A program made the translations under genes and the position numbers. A stretch of 64,000 bases of DNA from Phormidium tanganyikae FI6-MK23 (GTDB lineage: Bacteria; Cyanobacteriota; Cyanobacteriia; Leptolyngbyales; Leptolyngbyaceae): NCBI GenBank assembly GCA_019359175.1, contig JAHHHU010000002.1:124001-188000 (forward strand), written 5' to 3'. This document shows positions 8,701 through 16,208 of the stretch, one piece after another (position 1 is the first letter of the stretch; each line of letters starts with the position of its first letter). The notes beneath the pieces were generated by a model that had not been told where the DNA came from, made no database searches, and saw only the letters and a program-made list of their open reading frames with translations.

Positions 8701-8896
8701 ATACGCTGGTGACAGTCTTCTCGACCACATCTGCACTCGCGCCCTGATAGTTTGCGCTTACAGAAATTTGAACAGGACTGATATCAGGATATTGCTCGAT
8801 CGGTAAAAGCGGCAGACACACTAAACCCGCAATTAAGATCATCAACGAGCAAACGCTGGCGAGAACCGGGCGTTTGATAAAAAAGTCGGCAAACAT
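5732..8896 (-). CDS. RND efflux pump inner-membrane subunit (HAE1/AcrB family)
   Basis: A 1054-residue hydrophobic/amphiphilic efflux transporter that exports drugs or other lipophilic compounds using proton influx. The length is normal for AcrB/MexB. It begins MFADFFIKRPVLASV like the family; the proton-relay Asp pair is present in GLVVDDAIIVIENIDR, and the relay Lys in GLSSKNAILIVEF. Two large periplasmic loops separate the membrane blocks. It lies downstream of an aldo/keto reductase (34 nt) and the adaptor gene, all on one strand, so one transcript is likely. No TolC-type outer-membrane gene is adjacent. Substrate cannot be told from sequence. Confidence 0.95.
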   Translation of the reverse strand: MFADFFIKRPVLASVCSLMILIAGLVCLPLLPIEQYPDISPVQISVSANYQGASADVVEKTVTSVLERQINGVEGLRYMTSISSNDGGAQITVTFEPGRSKDLAAVDVQNRVSLAEPQLPDVVRQTGVRVSKQSSSIVLGMGIYGNKGQYDNIFLSNYADLYVLDRLKRIEGVGNVQAFGERRYAMRIWLDPTRLASRSLTAQDVVSALLEQNIQVGAGQIGQPPMKDDQMFQIDLVAQSRLTTKDEFEDITLKTGSNGTLVKLKDVGRAELGAESYSSFSRYNGFPCFGMGVFQLPGSNALEVAKAVKAEMKAAAKDFPPGMTYAIPYDPTLFVEESRKEVIKTLYEAILLVVLTIFIFIQDWRATLIPVITIPISLIGTFAVMKMFGFTFNSLSLFGITLATGLVVDDAIIVIENIDRLMKEEHFPPLEAASVAMKEVTGAVVATSLVLMAVFVPVAFFPGTTGALYKQFALTIAFSVVISTFNALTLTPALSVLLLKGQEQHNWFFRLFNRGFDELRLGYQNILTLFVHFKYAVLSVFVVLLCLTGWVYLHTPSAFLPEEDQGYFINVIQGPDGSSVNYTRNVIEKVENTVKTIKEEVAGTFALGGFSTVSGNSANNGIMFVPLIPWGERTKPDQQATALINKVRVPLMAGLSEALVIPINPPTIQGLGSVGGFTFELQDRGSNGIDKLVATKDALVAEANRQPELRGVFTTFSAKMPQLKIDVDRNKAKALNVPVSEVFGTLQTYLGGRYVNDFNLFSRSYRVYVQADSQFRNNPDNIGTLQVRSNRGQMIPLSNLVKITPATGAQVINHYNLFPSIEINGVAAPGYSSGQAIKAMERAAATVLPKDMSYEWSGISLEELTSGGLAPLIFGLGLVFVFLVLSAQYENYIDPIIILLSVPLAILGALLAQNARGFANDVYCQIGLVMLIGLSSKNAILIVEFANQLRAKGRSITRAAIEASQARLRPILMTSMAFILGLVPMVFASGAGAVSRESLGTAVSGGMIVSTCLSLFIVPVLYILIASAYESVTHRFKKRSIDSTIEPQTPTKAK

Positions 8897-8930
8897 AAGC
8901 AGAAGGTAGAGATTAACGAGTTCGATGCTT

Positions 8931-9965
8931 TCAGCGCGCTCTGCGATCGAGTTGTGAAATTACGCCGCCAAAGGCAAAGTTTTGCACCATGTCGGACTTG
9001 AGAAAATCATGCGGAAATCCAAGCTCGATCGCGCTGACTTCATCTAATTTCTTAAGCTGTTCTGGGGTTAGCTCAAATTCCAAAGAAGCAATGTTTTCTT
9101 GAAGTTGCTCTAGTTTACGTGAGCCAATAATCGGAATGATTCCACCAGATTGATGTCGAATCCAATTCAGCGCAACTTGAGCCGGAAGCCGTCCAATTTC
9201 ATTGGCAATGTCCACGACGGTTTGCGCGATCGCAAGTTGTTTCTCGGTCACAGGTCGCGACGTATTCGGATCGCTCAGTCGCCCCTCTACAGGTTCACCC
9301 TGATTATATTTTCCGGTGAGAATGCCCGCTCCAAGAGGACTCCAAGCCGTAACGCCAATCTCAAGCGCATGCGCCATCGGCAGCAGATCGCGTTCGGGAG
9401 TGCGTTCGATTAGCGAATACTCGATCTGCAATCCGATAAACGGAGTCCAGCCGCGCAACTGTGCGATCGTATTTGCTTGTGAAATAATCCAGGCAGGCGT
9501 ATCAGAAATTCCAATATAAAGAACCTTTCCTTGGCGCACCAAATCATCAAACGATCGCATCACTTCTTCGACTGGAGTCGTATAGTCCCAAGCGTGTAAC
9601 CACAAGAGGTCAATGTATTCGAGATCCAATCGTTTTAGGCTTGCTTCAACCGCTTGCACCATGTTCTTACGATGATTGCCAGCCGCATTCACACCACCGT
9701 TTCCCATATTGAGCGAATACTTTGTTGCCAGCACCCATTTTTCTCGATCGCTCTTGACAAACTCACCCACGAATTTCTCGCTAGTTCCATTCGTGTACAG
9801 ATTTGCAGTATCGATAAAATTTCCGCCTGCTGCCGCGAACGCATCAAACATCTTACGACTTTCTTCGTAAGCACCTCCCCACCCCCAATCATCCCCAAAC
9901 GTCATTGTTCCTAAGCAAAGTTCAGAAACTCGGAGTCCGCTGTGTCCTAGTAGCTTGTAGCGCAT
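8931..9965 (-). CDS. Aldo/keto reductase
   Basis: A 344-residue NADPH-dependent aldo/keto reductase with a TIM-barrel fold. The catalytic tetrad is visible: Asp52 and Tyr57 (FIDTANLY), Lys82 (LATKYS) and His124 (LLWLHAWD). The C-terminal NADPH-binding segment (IPIIGSRKLEQLQENIASLEF) is present. It is related to the YajO/IolS-type group. Its position between the adaptor and the pump of an RND system suggests it may act on the same class of compound, for example reactive aldehydes, but that is inference. The start is the ATG at 9965, with AGGAG about 8 nt upstream. Confidence 0.92.
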   Translation of the reverse strand: MRYKLLGHSGLRVSELCLGTMTFGDDWGWGGAYEESRKMFDAFAAAGGNFIDTANLYTNGTSEKFVGEFVKSDREKWVLATKYSLNMGNGGVNAAGNHRKNMVQAVEASLKRLDLEYIDLLWLHAWDYTTPVEEVMRSFDDLVRQGKVLYIGISDTPAWIISQANTIAQLRGWTPFIGLQIEYSLIERTPERDLLPMAHALEIGVTAWSPLGAGILTGKYNQGEPVEGRLSDPNTSRPVTEKQLAIAQTVVDIANEIGRLPAQVALNWIRHQSGGIIPIIGSRKLEQLQENIASLEFELTPEQLKKLDEVSAIELGFPHDFLKSDMVQNFAFGGVISQLDRRAR

Positions 9966-10210
9966 GAGATTCTCCTTTGGAAGTAGGGAGGTAGATTGTT
10001 ATTGATAACGATTGCCCACTCGATCGACAAACACATTTGCACTAAAAGACAATCGTCCAGGATTCTTACGAGGCTCCGCTGCATAATCCACAGGCAATCG
10101 ATCGACGTTGCAAAATTGCAGTAGGGACATCTAGCGGAGTCGTTGCTCGATCGGCAGCAATAGTCATAGAGTTTCATTCCTTGTAGTGGTTAGCGTTTGT
10201 GAATGTACTG

Positions 10211-11551
10211 CTACATTTTTTTCTCTGGCGTTGGCGCACCGAGTTCCACTTCGTTCATGATTGGCGCACCATCGGTAATTTTTCCAAGTCCAGTTACAAC
10301 AATTTTGTCGCTTGCTGTCAGTCCTTCAATCACCTGCTGATCATTGCCGCGAATCACGCCCAATTTCACTGGCTTTTGTTTCGCAACCAAACCCGCCTCG
10401 GATTGTTCTGCAACGTAGACAAAATCCTGTCCCGCAATGCGCGAAATGGCAGTCGTCGGAATCAGCAAACTTGGCGATCGCTCCCAAACAACCCGCGCCC
10501 GAATTTGCTGCTCTGCCCGCAGTCCGCCTGCTGCATTGTCTACGAGCGCTTTCACCTGAACGGTTTGTGTCTCAGAATTCACCTTGGGCGAAATCATAAA
10601 CACGCGGCTGCTTCCAACCTGCTGCCCTTGTGCATTAATCAGATCAACTCGTGTTCCTGCTTGCATTCGCTTCACTTTCTCAGTTGAAATCGCAATATTA
10701 ACTTCAAGTGAGTTATTTTGTGTGAGCGTTGCTAATGGTGAGGATGTGTTCACGAAATCCCCTTCTTTTACCGGAAGATCCCCAACTGTCCCAGTAAAGG
10801 GCGCAGTAATTCGGAAATACTGAAGTTCAACCTGTTGCCCTTCGGTTGTCGCTTGCGCTTGTTGATAGCCCCGCTGTGCGCGTGAGACATCCGCCTGTCG
10901 AGCCGTAATATCCGCGTTTTTAGAATCAATCTCAGCCTTTTGCGCCTGAATCCGCGCATCAACCGCCGTTAAATTCGCTCGCGCCGCTCTTAAACCATTT
11001 TCGTACTGCTCTAATAGCTGCTTACTAGCTGCCCCAGCGCGATAGAGTTTGGCAAAGCGATCGTATTGCTGCCGATTAAATTTCACGTCGGCATCTCGCG
11101 CGACTCGATCGGCTTCAAACGCCTTCAGCGTCGCCTTGGCGTTTTCCATCGTCGCGCGAGCCGAAGCAACCCCGGATCGAGCCGAAGCAACTCCCGCAAG
11201 TGCAGAATCCGCTGAGGCTTGCGATCCCTGAGTGTTCGCGGCTTGCTGACGCGGATCGATTTGTAGAATGAGAGTGCCTTCTTTGACTGCATCTCCGGCT
11301 CTAACAAAGATGCGAGAAATCTGTCCTTCAATGCGTGGTTTCAGCGTCACCGACTGGCGCGATTCTAGCGAGGCGTTAAATTCCTCGGTGTTATCGACTA
11401 TGCTGGATTTGACGTTCTCAATTTTGACGGGAACACCTTTTGCTTGACTCGCATTGGCTTTTGGTTCAGTAGGACGACACGCGCTCAACAGTGATACCGT
11501 GACCAGAAACGGAAATAATGTGTAAGTAAAATTGATCTGCTGGCGATGCAT
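10211..11551 (-). CDS. RND efflux periplasmic adaptor (membrane fusion protein)
   Basis: A 446-residue AcrA/MexA-type adaptor lipoprotein linking the RND pump to an outer-membrane channel. The signal peptide ends in the lipobox LLSAC (Cys25). A split lipoyl domain (SVTLKPRIEGQISRIFVRAGDAVKEGTLILQID) is followed by a long Ala/Gln-rich alpha-hairpin (about residues 100-230) and beta-barrel and membrane-proximal domains (TAPFTGTVGDLPVKEGDFV). It is the first gene of the efflux unit and faces an ArsR-type regulator across a 385-bp divergent region. Confidence 0.94.
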   Translation of the reverse strand: MHRQQINFTYTLFPFLVTVSLLSACRPTEPKANASQAKGVPVKIENVKSSIVDNTEEFNASLESRQSVTLKPRIEGQISRIFVRAGDAVKEGTLILQIDPRQQAANTQGSQASADSALAGVASARSGVASARATMENAKATLKAFEADRVARDADVKFNRQQYDRFAKLYRAGAASKQLLEQYENGLRAARANLTAVDARIQAQKAEIDSKNADITARQADVSRAQRGYQQAQATTEGQQVELQYFRITAPFTGTVGDLPVKEGDFVNTSSPLATLTQNNSLEVNIAISTEKVKRMQAGTRVDLINAQGQQVGSSRVFMISPKVNSETQTVQVKALVDNAAGGLRAEQQIRARVVWERSPSLLIPTTAISRIAGQDFVYVAEQSEAGLVAKQKPVKLGVIRGNDQQVIEGLTASDKIVVTGLGKITDGAPIMNEVELGAPTPEKKM

Positions 11552-11936
11552 AACCCTCCGATCAAAGTGAAAATAGAGCGTGATTAATACCCTAACAATG
11601 AATACGATCGAGCAATTCCCGAACTGTTGTTAAATAAATCCCAATTGATTTTAAGAGACTAATCTAAATGTTTCCTTTTAGCAATTGCATCAAGCGACTT
11701 GTATTATTGATTTACACATTGAGACAGAGCCTTAAAACCTGTTAACTCTAACATTACTCGTCGCTAAACCTTAGCGTTCATGCAATCATTGATAAGATCC
11801 TAACCGAGCATTTGTTTGAGTGCATCGTATTTCTGTGAAAAATGTATCGATTGGACAAAGCCGCTAGTTCCAAAGTTCCGAACAATCGAACTATATCGCG
11901 ACGAATTTAGTATTGCAAGCAAAATCAAGCTGTCGC
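11552..11936. promoter_or_regulatory. Divergent control region of the efflux operon and its regulator
   Basis: AT-rich 385 bp with no coding frame, carrying promoters for the adaptor gene (minus) and the ArsR gene (plus). A short inverted repeat, CGCTAA-ACC-TTAGCG at 11762-11776, is the clearest dyad and a possible operator. No strong -35/-10 pair was picked out. Confidence 0.45.
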
Positions 11937-12245
11937 ATGAAGCCCCTTTCTCATCCCGATCGAGATGAACTTTCTTTAGTAAGCGTATTGTACGCACTCG
12001 GTGATCCGATTCGTCTTAAGATTGTCCAACAACTGGCGCAGGAGGGTGAAAAAGCCTGCGGTGCGCTCAGTTGTGCCACGCCAAAATCAACGTTGTCGCA
12101 TCATTTTCGGCTTTTACGTGAAGCAGGCATCATTCACAGCCGCAAGTCAGGAACTCACTACATTAATACACTTCGTCGATCGGATCTCGACGATCGCTTT
12201 CCTCATTTACTGGATGTGATACTGGCTGCACTCGAATCGAATTGA
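11937..12245 (+). CDS. ArsR-type winged-helix transcriptional regulator
   Basis: A 102-residue metalloregulator-like repressor: LYALGDPIRLKIVQQLA is the typical ArsR first helix, followed by the recognition helix STLSHHFRLLREAGIIHSRKSGTHYINTL. A single CGALSC cysteine pair (residues about 40-45) precedes the recognition helix; the classic ELCVC metal motif is not exact, so the ligand is unknown. The ATG at 11937 is preferred over an in-frame TTG 24 nt earlier. Divergence from the RND genes suggests it represses them and itself. Confidence 0.88.
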   Translation: MKPLSHPDRDELSLVSVLYALGDPIRLKIVQQLAQEGEKACGALSCATPKSTLSHHFRLLREAGIIHSRKSGTHYINTLRRSDLDDRFPHLLDVILAALESN

Positions 12246-12394
12246 GCCGGATGTTCAGCTACAAATCATTTCTGCAATTTTCGGGGGTTCTCTAAACCGC
12301 TGTCGAATCTGCCTGCATTGAGGGAACAATAAGCACGCCCGCAAGATACTCAAGAGCTACGCACCATTCGGATTGACGAAACAGGAAGTCAGTA

Positions 12395-12772
12395 ATGTCC
12401 ATCGATAAACTTCAACCCGCGCCGACACAACAGGTCGGAGTCTATACGCCATACTATCCGCAAGCCAACAAAAAGCAGCTTCTGCCCTTTGCGATCAGCC
12501 TTTATCAAAAAGGAGCTTTAGAAGGGGAACGCAGAATTGAAGGCGGTTCAAGTATTCCGTTCATCGCAACTTGGAATGTTTCGACGCTTCCAGCCGATCT
12601 GTGCCGCTGTCGCATCCAGTTTGAGGGGAATGCAGAACTTAGCTATGAAATGATGATGGCGAATTTTGAATTTGTCGATTTCCTGATCGAAGTGATTCTC
12701 AACTTTAAGCGCAATCGCCTTTCTGACTTTTCTCAGACCTTCTATCGCAAACTGCTCCGCATCGACGACTAA
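12395..12772 (+). CDS. EbsA-like conserved cyanobacterial protein (type IV pilus biogenesis)
   Basis: A 125-residue soluble protein with the look of EbsA, a cyanobacterial factor needed for type IV pilus assembly and for suppressing biofilm formation in Synechococcus elongatus. Features that suggest it are QQVGVYTPYY near the start, ISLYQKGALEGERRIEGG, and a C-terminal FYRKLLRID. The assignment is from memory of the family's pattern, not an alignment. No signal peptide or membrane helix. AGGA lies 9 nt before the ATG. It has its own strong terminator, so it is probably monocistronic. Confidence 0.5.
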   Translation: MSIDKLQPAPTQQVGVYTPYYPQANKKQLLPFAISLYQKGALEGERRIEGGSSIPFIATWNVSTLPADLCRCRIQFEGNAELSYEMMMANFEFVDFLIEVILNFKRNRLSDFSQTFYRKLLRIDD

Positions 12773-12791
12773 ACGAAATTCAATCAGTTTG

Positions 12792-12823
12792 ATAAGGGCA
12801 CGATCGCGCGATCGTGCCCTTAT
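12792..12823 (+). terminator. Strong palindromic terminator with HIP1-like core
   Basis: Perfect 32-bp palindrome: left arm ATAAGGGCACGATCGC, right arm its exact reverse complement, followed by TTTCGTTG. It folds as a 14-bp stem with a 4-nt loop; the core contains overlapping CGATCG units. It ends the EbsA-like gene. Confidence 0.85.
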
Positions 12824-12827
12824 TTCG

Positions 12828-12856
12828 TTGCAGCTTAATTTTGCGTTTCCTATAAT
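12828..12856 (+). promoter_or_regulatory. Candidate sigma-70 promoter for the DRTGG protein
   Basis: TATAAT at 12851-12856 is an exact -10 box. TTGCAG at 12828-12833 is a weak -35 at exactly 17 nt spacing. It sits between the terminator and the downstream gene, giving a leader of about 100 nt. Confidence 0.5.
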
Positions 12857-12963
12857 AATGTTCCGTAACGCTAATCTGTATTACAGAGCGTATACACGAG
12901 TAAGGTAAAATTCTGAGAGTTTGAGACGGCTCTTTGATTCATCGATTAATCCGGAGTAGGAGC

Positions 12964-14052
12964 GTGCCAAAGTCTGCTAAGTATTTACTGATTGGTTCCC
13001 TAGAAGCTTATAGCGGCAAGTCTGCGGCGATTTTGGGGATTGCCCACCAACTCAAAGCGCGAGGCCTGGATCTTGCCTATGGGAAGGCGCTAGGAGGGGG
13101 ATGGGGACAAAGCCAGATGGCAGACAATGACGGGGATATTCAGTTCGTGTCAGAAGCGATCGAGCTAAACGACGATCGACTTCAAGCCCCTGTTTTGACC
13201 CTCGACTCTGACACGGTTGAAAAGCGGCTGAACGGTTCTGACACGAAAGATTACCGTCAACTGTTAACGCAACGATCACAAACTCAAGGCGGCGATCTGG
13301 TGATTCTCGAAGGCCCTGGAACGCTCAATGAAGGAAAATTATTCAATCTGTCGCTGTTGCAAGTTGCAGACACGATTCAGGCATCGGTGATGCTTGTGGC
13401 GCGATTTCATTCGGTGTTGCTGTTGGATTCGATTCTGAGCGCGAAAGAACAGTTGGGCGATCGCTTAATCGGCATTTTGATCAATGATGTTCCCGCCGAG
13501 CAAATCGATTCGATCAATACTTTGTTTCGTCCGTTTTTGGAGAAGCAAGGCATCTCCGTTTTTGGGGTGTTGCCAAGCAGTACATTGCTGAGAAGCGTCA
13601 GCGTTGCCGAATTAGTTCATCAACTCAAGGCTGAAGTTTTGTGTCGTGCCGATCGCCTAGATCACATGGTCGAAAGTTTGACGATCGGAGCGATGAACGT
13701 CAACTCAGCCCTAAAATACTTCCGTGCTCGACAAAACATGGCGGTGGTTACGGGTGGCGATCGGACTGACTTGCAAGTTGCAGCCCTCGAAACCTCGACG
13801 CAATGTTTGATTTTGACCGGGCACATTCCGCCGACAAAAGAAATCGTTTCACGTGCAGAAGATTTAGAAATTCCGATTCTCTCAGTCGATCTCGATACGC
13901 TGACAACCGTTGAGATCATTGAACGAGCATTCGGAGAAGTGCGACTGCAAGAACCGATCAAGTTTCAATGTATCTGCCAGATGATCGAGACTTATTTTGA
14001 TAGCGATCGACTCCTTTCGACTTTGGGCTTAATGCCTGCTGGAGCGCTTTAA
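12964..14052 (+). CDS. Phosphotransacetylase-family regulatory protein (AAA_26 + DRTGG)
   Basis: A 362-residue protein built like the N-terminal half of long phosphotransacetylases: a dethiobiotin-synthetase-like P-loop domain (LIGSLEAYSGKSAAILGIA at about residues 8-26; VILEGPG at about 115) and a C-terminal DRTGG domain (LTIGAMNVNSALKYFR ... AVVTGGDRTDLQVAAL). The catalytic phosphate acetyltransferase domain is absent, so it is probably a sensor or regulator rather than Pta itself. The GTG at 12964 is chosen because GGAGTAGGAG precedes it. Its 3' end overlaps the convergent DUF3593 gene by 4 nt. Confidence 0.82.
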   Translation: MPKSAKYLLIGSLEAYSGKSAAILGIAHQLKARGLDLAYGKALGGGWGQSQMADNDGDIQFVSEAIELNDDRLQAPVLTLDSDTVEKRLNGSDTKDYRQLLTQRSQTQGGDLVILEGPGTLNEGKLFNLSLLQVADTIQASVMLVARFHSVLLLDSILSAKEQLGDRLIGILINDVPAEQIDSINTLFRPFLEKQGISVFGVLPSSTLLRSVSVAELVHQLKAEVLCRADRLDHMVESLTIGAMNVNSALKYFRARQNMAVVTGGDRTDLQVAALETSTQCLILTGHIPPTKEIVSRAEDLEIPILSVDLDTLTTVEIIERAFGEVRLQEPIKFQCICQMIETYFDSDRLLSTLGLMPAGAL

Positions 14053-14342
14053 TCTGGGGATATTTTCTCGATCGCAGCTTGCCGAAATCCCAATACCACT
14101 AAAATATTCGACAAAGTAAGAAAAGATTCTGCACTTCCATGCAGCCAATCCACATCCGCCAATTGCTTCCCGTAATGCACTTGGGCATAGATTCCCGCAG
14201 GAATTGTAATCGCAACGAATACCAGTGTCATGTAAAAGCCGATGAGCGCAAGACGGGGTGTTTTTTGCGATCGCGTCAGAAACCACAAAAATCCCAAATA
14301 AGGAAACAGCGACAGTCCAAACAACGTTTCTTTAGAGATCAT
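14049..14342 (-). CDS. DUF3593 family membrane protein
   Basis: A 97-residue protein with three hydrophobic segments (LFGLSLFPYLGFLWFL, LIGFYMTLVFVAITIPAG, SNILVVLGF), resembling DUF3593, found in cyanobacteria and plastid-bearing eukaryotes. The motif HGSAESFLTLSN is prominent. Function unknown. It overlaps the upstream DUF2499 gene by 4 nt (ATGA), so the two are translated together and are probably subunits or partners. Confidence 0.72.
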   Translation of the reverse strand: MISKETLFGLSLFPYLGFLWFLTRSQKTPRLALIGFYMTLVFVAITIPAGIYAQVHYGKQLADVDWLHGSAESFLTLSNILVVLGFRQAAIEKISPD

Positions 14343-14644
14343 GATTCAGTTTTTTGAGTAGAGCGCCAAATCCACCAGCCCGCCGCACAGCAGGTACAAT
14401 TTCCCACAACAGTCATCGCAGCTTGAAGTGTGACCAACCAATCGAGTGCAGGCGGATTATCGAAGAAATGCCAGGTACAAGCACACATTGCACTGACCAG
14501 AGCCGGGAGCATTCCGAACGAAAGCGATCGCCAAACTCGATCGCCGCTAATCTCCGCATAGCGCCAAATCAGCCAAATCGCCGCAATCCATTCGATCACG
14601 CTGGAAACATGAATAATCCAAGTGGGAATTGAAAGAGCCGTCAT
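14339..14644 (-). CDS. DUF2499 family membrane protein
   Basis: A 101-residue protein with three predicted membrane helices, resembling DUF2499, another cyanobacterial/plastid family. Conserved-looking residues include SVIEWIAA, CTWHFFDN and a Cys-rich VGNCTCCAAGWW near the C-terminus. It is the first gene of a two-gene unit with DUF3593. A membrane role linked to photosynthesis is plausible from the family's phylogenetic spread, but no activity can be read from the sequence. Confidence 0.72.
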   Translation of the reverse strand: MTALSIPTWIIHVSSVIEWIAAIWLIWRYAEISGDRVWRSLSFGMLPALVSAMCACTWHFFDNPPALDWLVTLQAAMTVVGNCTCCAAGWWIWRSTQKTES

Positions 14645-14726
14645 AGAGCGAGAAATCTCTGTTGAATTCTCTAAGCATCACATATGCGCGTCGCTTTGTG
14701 CGATCGAGTGAATGGCTTGAGGTTCT

Positions 14727-15305
14727 CTAAGAATTTCCGAGTTTCAGCCAGCTAAGCAAATCGCCTACTGTTAACCGGAAGGCTGACATAAAAGCAGGAA
14801 CAGGAAGCAACTGTTCTGGTTCCTGAAGGAATTCCGGTTGTTGACCGGATGGATAAGCAAAAATTGATTTTATTTTTGGGTCAATTAGCCATCCCATTTG
14901 ACAGCCAAACTTGAGACAATGCAAGATATTTGCTGTTACCTTCGACTGGTTTTGATCTGGGGAAAGGATCTCAATTGTCCAATCAGGAGGGGCATTGAAC
15001 GCATTTGCGATATCTCCCTCTTCATCTAAAGGAATTCGACTCCAGGTAAAGACTGCAATATTAGGGACTGTCGATCGATTGCCAAAGGTGCATCGTAATT
15101 CTGAAAGTGCTAACGCAATCTGTTCTGATTCAGCAACGCGGTTGATCTCTGTGACGAGTTTTCCCTGTAGCTTACTATGCTTTCCTTGCGGCATGGGCTT
15201 TTGCACCAATTGACCTTCAATATATTCGGTCGCAGGCTTGGTTTCTGGAAGTTGTAAAAACTCTGCGATCGTTAGCGTTTTTTCAGGAATCTGCACCATT
15301 GTCAA
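14727..15305 (-). CDS. Uma2 family (DUF820) putative endonuclease, altered active site
   Basis: A 192-residue PD-(D/E)XK-fold protein of the Uma2 group, which is greatly expanded in cyanobacteria. TIAEFLQLPETKPATEYIEGQLVQKP is the typical N-terminus. The expected VPD motif reads STVPNIAVF (Asp to Asn), while the second acidic strand WTIEILSPD is kept. Loss of the first metal-binding Asp suggests a weakened or inactive nuclease. Function of this family in the cell is not established. Confidence 0.8.
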   Translation of the reverse strand: MTMVQIPEKTLTIAEFLQLPETKPATEYIEGQLVQKPMPQGKHSKLQGKLVTEINRVAESEQIALALSELRCTFGNRSTVPNIAVFTWSRIPLDEEGDIANAFNAPPDWTIEILSPDQNQSKVTANILHCLKFGCQMGWLIDPKIKSIFAYPSGQQPEFLQEPEQLLPVPAFMSAFRLTVGDLLSWLKLGNS

Positions 15306-15378
15306 TTCCTCAACTGGCTGCTGATTTGGAATGTTTCATTCTGATAGCTAAGTAGGTCAGTGAAATTAACCTAAAGAC

Positions 15379-15400
15379 GGGCTGAGCGGAGTCGAAGCCC
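15379..15400. repeat. Short palindromic dispersed repeat (GCTGAGCGGAGTCGAAGC type)
   Basis: GGGCT-GAGCGGAGTCGA-AGCCC, a 5-bp stem around a core of a type I recall as an intergenic repeat in cyanobacterial genomes. Only one copy was noticed in this window. Confidence 0.45.
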
Positions 15401-15508
15401 AAACCCACAATCACACGAGTGAATCCACCCACTTACTTATCCTTTTTATTCGATTTACTTGCTCGGAAATTCAGGAATGAAGCGCAATGACAACTTAGAT
15501 ATAACGTT

Positions 15509-15788
15509 TCAGAAATCAGTGATTGGTTTTATTGTAACATTTTGTGCGATCGCAGCTCTAACTTGCCTTTCATCGACTGAAATTAGGGGGACGTTTAGCT
15601 GCTCGGCAAGCGCGATGAAAACTGAGTCGTAAACTGCTAACTGATATTTAGAACCAATTTGTAAGGCTCGTTGTAGTATCGATGCCTGTCTGTAGTTGAG
15701 AAAAAAGAACCTGGACTTGTGGAGTGAAGCGATCGACGATAAAACGTTGAACCACGATACTGGCGTCCATGACATAGCGTGTTGTCAT
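15509..15788 (-). pseudogene. VapC-like PIN-domain toxin, internally deleted and out of frame
   Basis: The frame starting at ATG 15788 encodes MTTRYVMDASIVVQRFIVD, the normal PIN N-terminus with its first catalytic Asp, but runs into a stop after about 45 codons. The PIN C-terminal half (SKYQLAVYDSVFIALAEQLNVPLISVDERQVRAA) continues in a different frame to 15509. The total is about 90 codons against the usual 130 or so, so a middle segment holding the central acidic residue is missing as well as the frame. The ATG overlaps the antitoxin stop (ATGA), the standard toxin-antitoxin layout. The toxin is almost certainly dead. Confidence 0.78.
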
Positions 15789-15988
15789 CGATCGCGATCC
15801 TCGCGAAGTAGCTCAAGGGTAGACTTTGCCCCAAGCGGAGGAGTCCACATATGACGGTCAATCGATTCTAGAACTTCTTGCAGCGATCGTGGATCTTTCG
15901 GTGCTGGCTGCAATTTCTCGTCCACGACTTGCGTTACGAATGTTTTGAGATCGTTGATCGTCATGTCTGCAACTCGTTTTGTGTTCAC
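15785..15988 (-). CDS. Antitoxin of a VapBC-like pair
   Basis: A 67-residue protein: MTINDLKTFVTQVVDEKLQP resembles small cyanobacterial antitoxins that precede PIN toxins, and the C-terminus (WTPPLGAKSTLELLREDRDR) would be the toxin-binding tail. The gene appears intact, although its toxin is broken. An internal Met at residue 9 is an alternative start. It may persist as a neutral relic or cross-neutralise another toxin. Confidence 0.7.
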   Translation of the reverse strand: MNTKRVADMTINDLKTFVTQVVDEKLQPAPKDPRSLQEVLESIDRHMWTPPLGAKSTLELLREDRDR

Positions 15989-16054
15989 GATTAGAACTCC
16001 AAAAAGCGATGTATTACCTTAGTTTACACAACTGCTGCAAGGCTGCGGTGATGT

Positions 16055-16200
16055 CTACTCGATCGGAAACTTAGGTATGAGTTGATCAATTTCTTCCATT
16101 CGCTGCATCGTTTCTTTGAGCGCAACGACGATTTTTTGATAGTGCAGTACATCATCAAATGGTAAAGCGCGTTTAGCTTTTTTTGCGGTCTTTTAGCCAT
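16055..16200 (-). pseudogene. Small gene with a one-base slip in a run of seven A
   Basis: From ATG at 16200 the frame reads MAKRPQKK and then goes astray. One extra base in the A7 run would give AKRALPFDDVLHYQKIVVALKETMQRMEEIDQLIPKFPIE followed by a stop at 16055, a coherent protein of about 48 residues. It is either a frameshifted relic or a gene restored by transcriptional slippage on the A-run. The family is unknown; size and context fit an antitoxin-like gene. Confidence 0.45.
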
Positions 16201-16208
16201 TAGTTACT

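Noticed and set aside
9947-10177. 76-codon minus-strand frame upstream of the aldo/keto reductase
   Set aside because: Overlaps the reductase start, has an odd Cys/Tyr-rich composition and no ribosome-binding site; it resembles no family.
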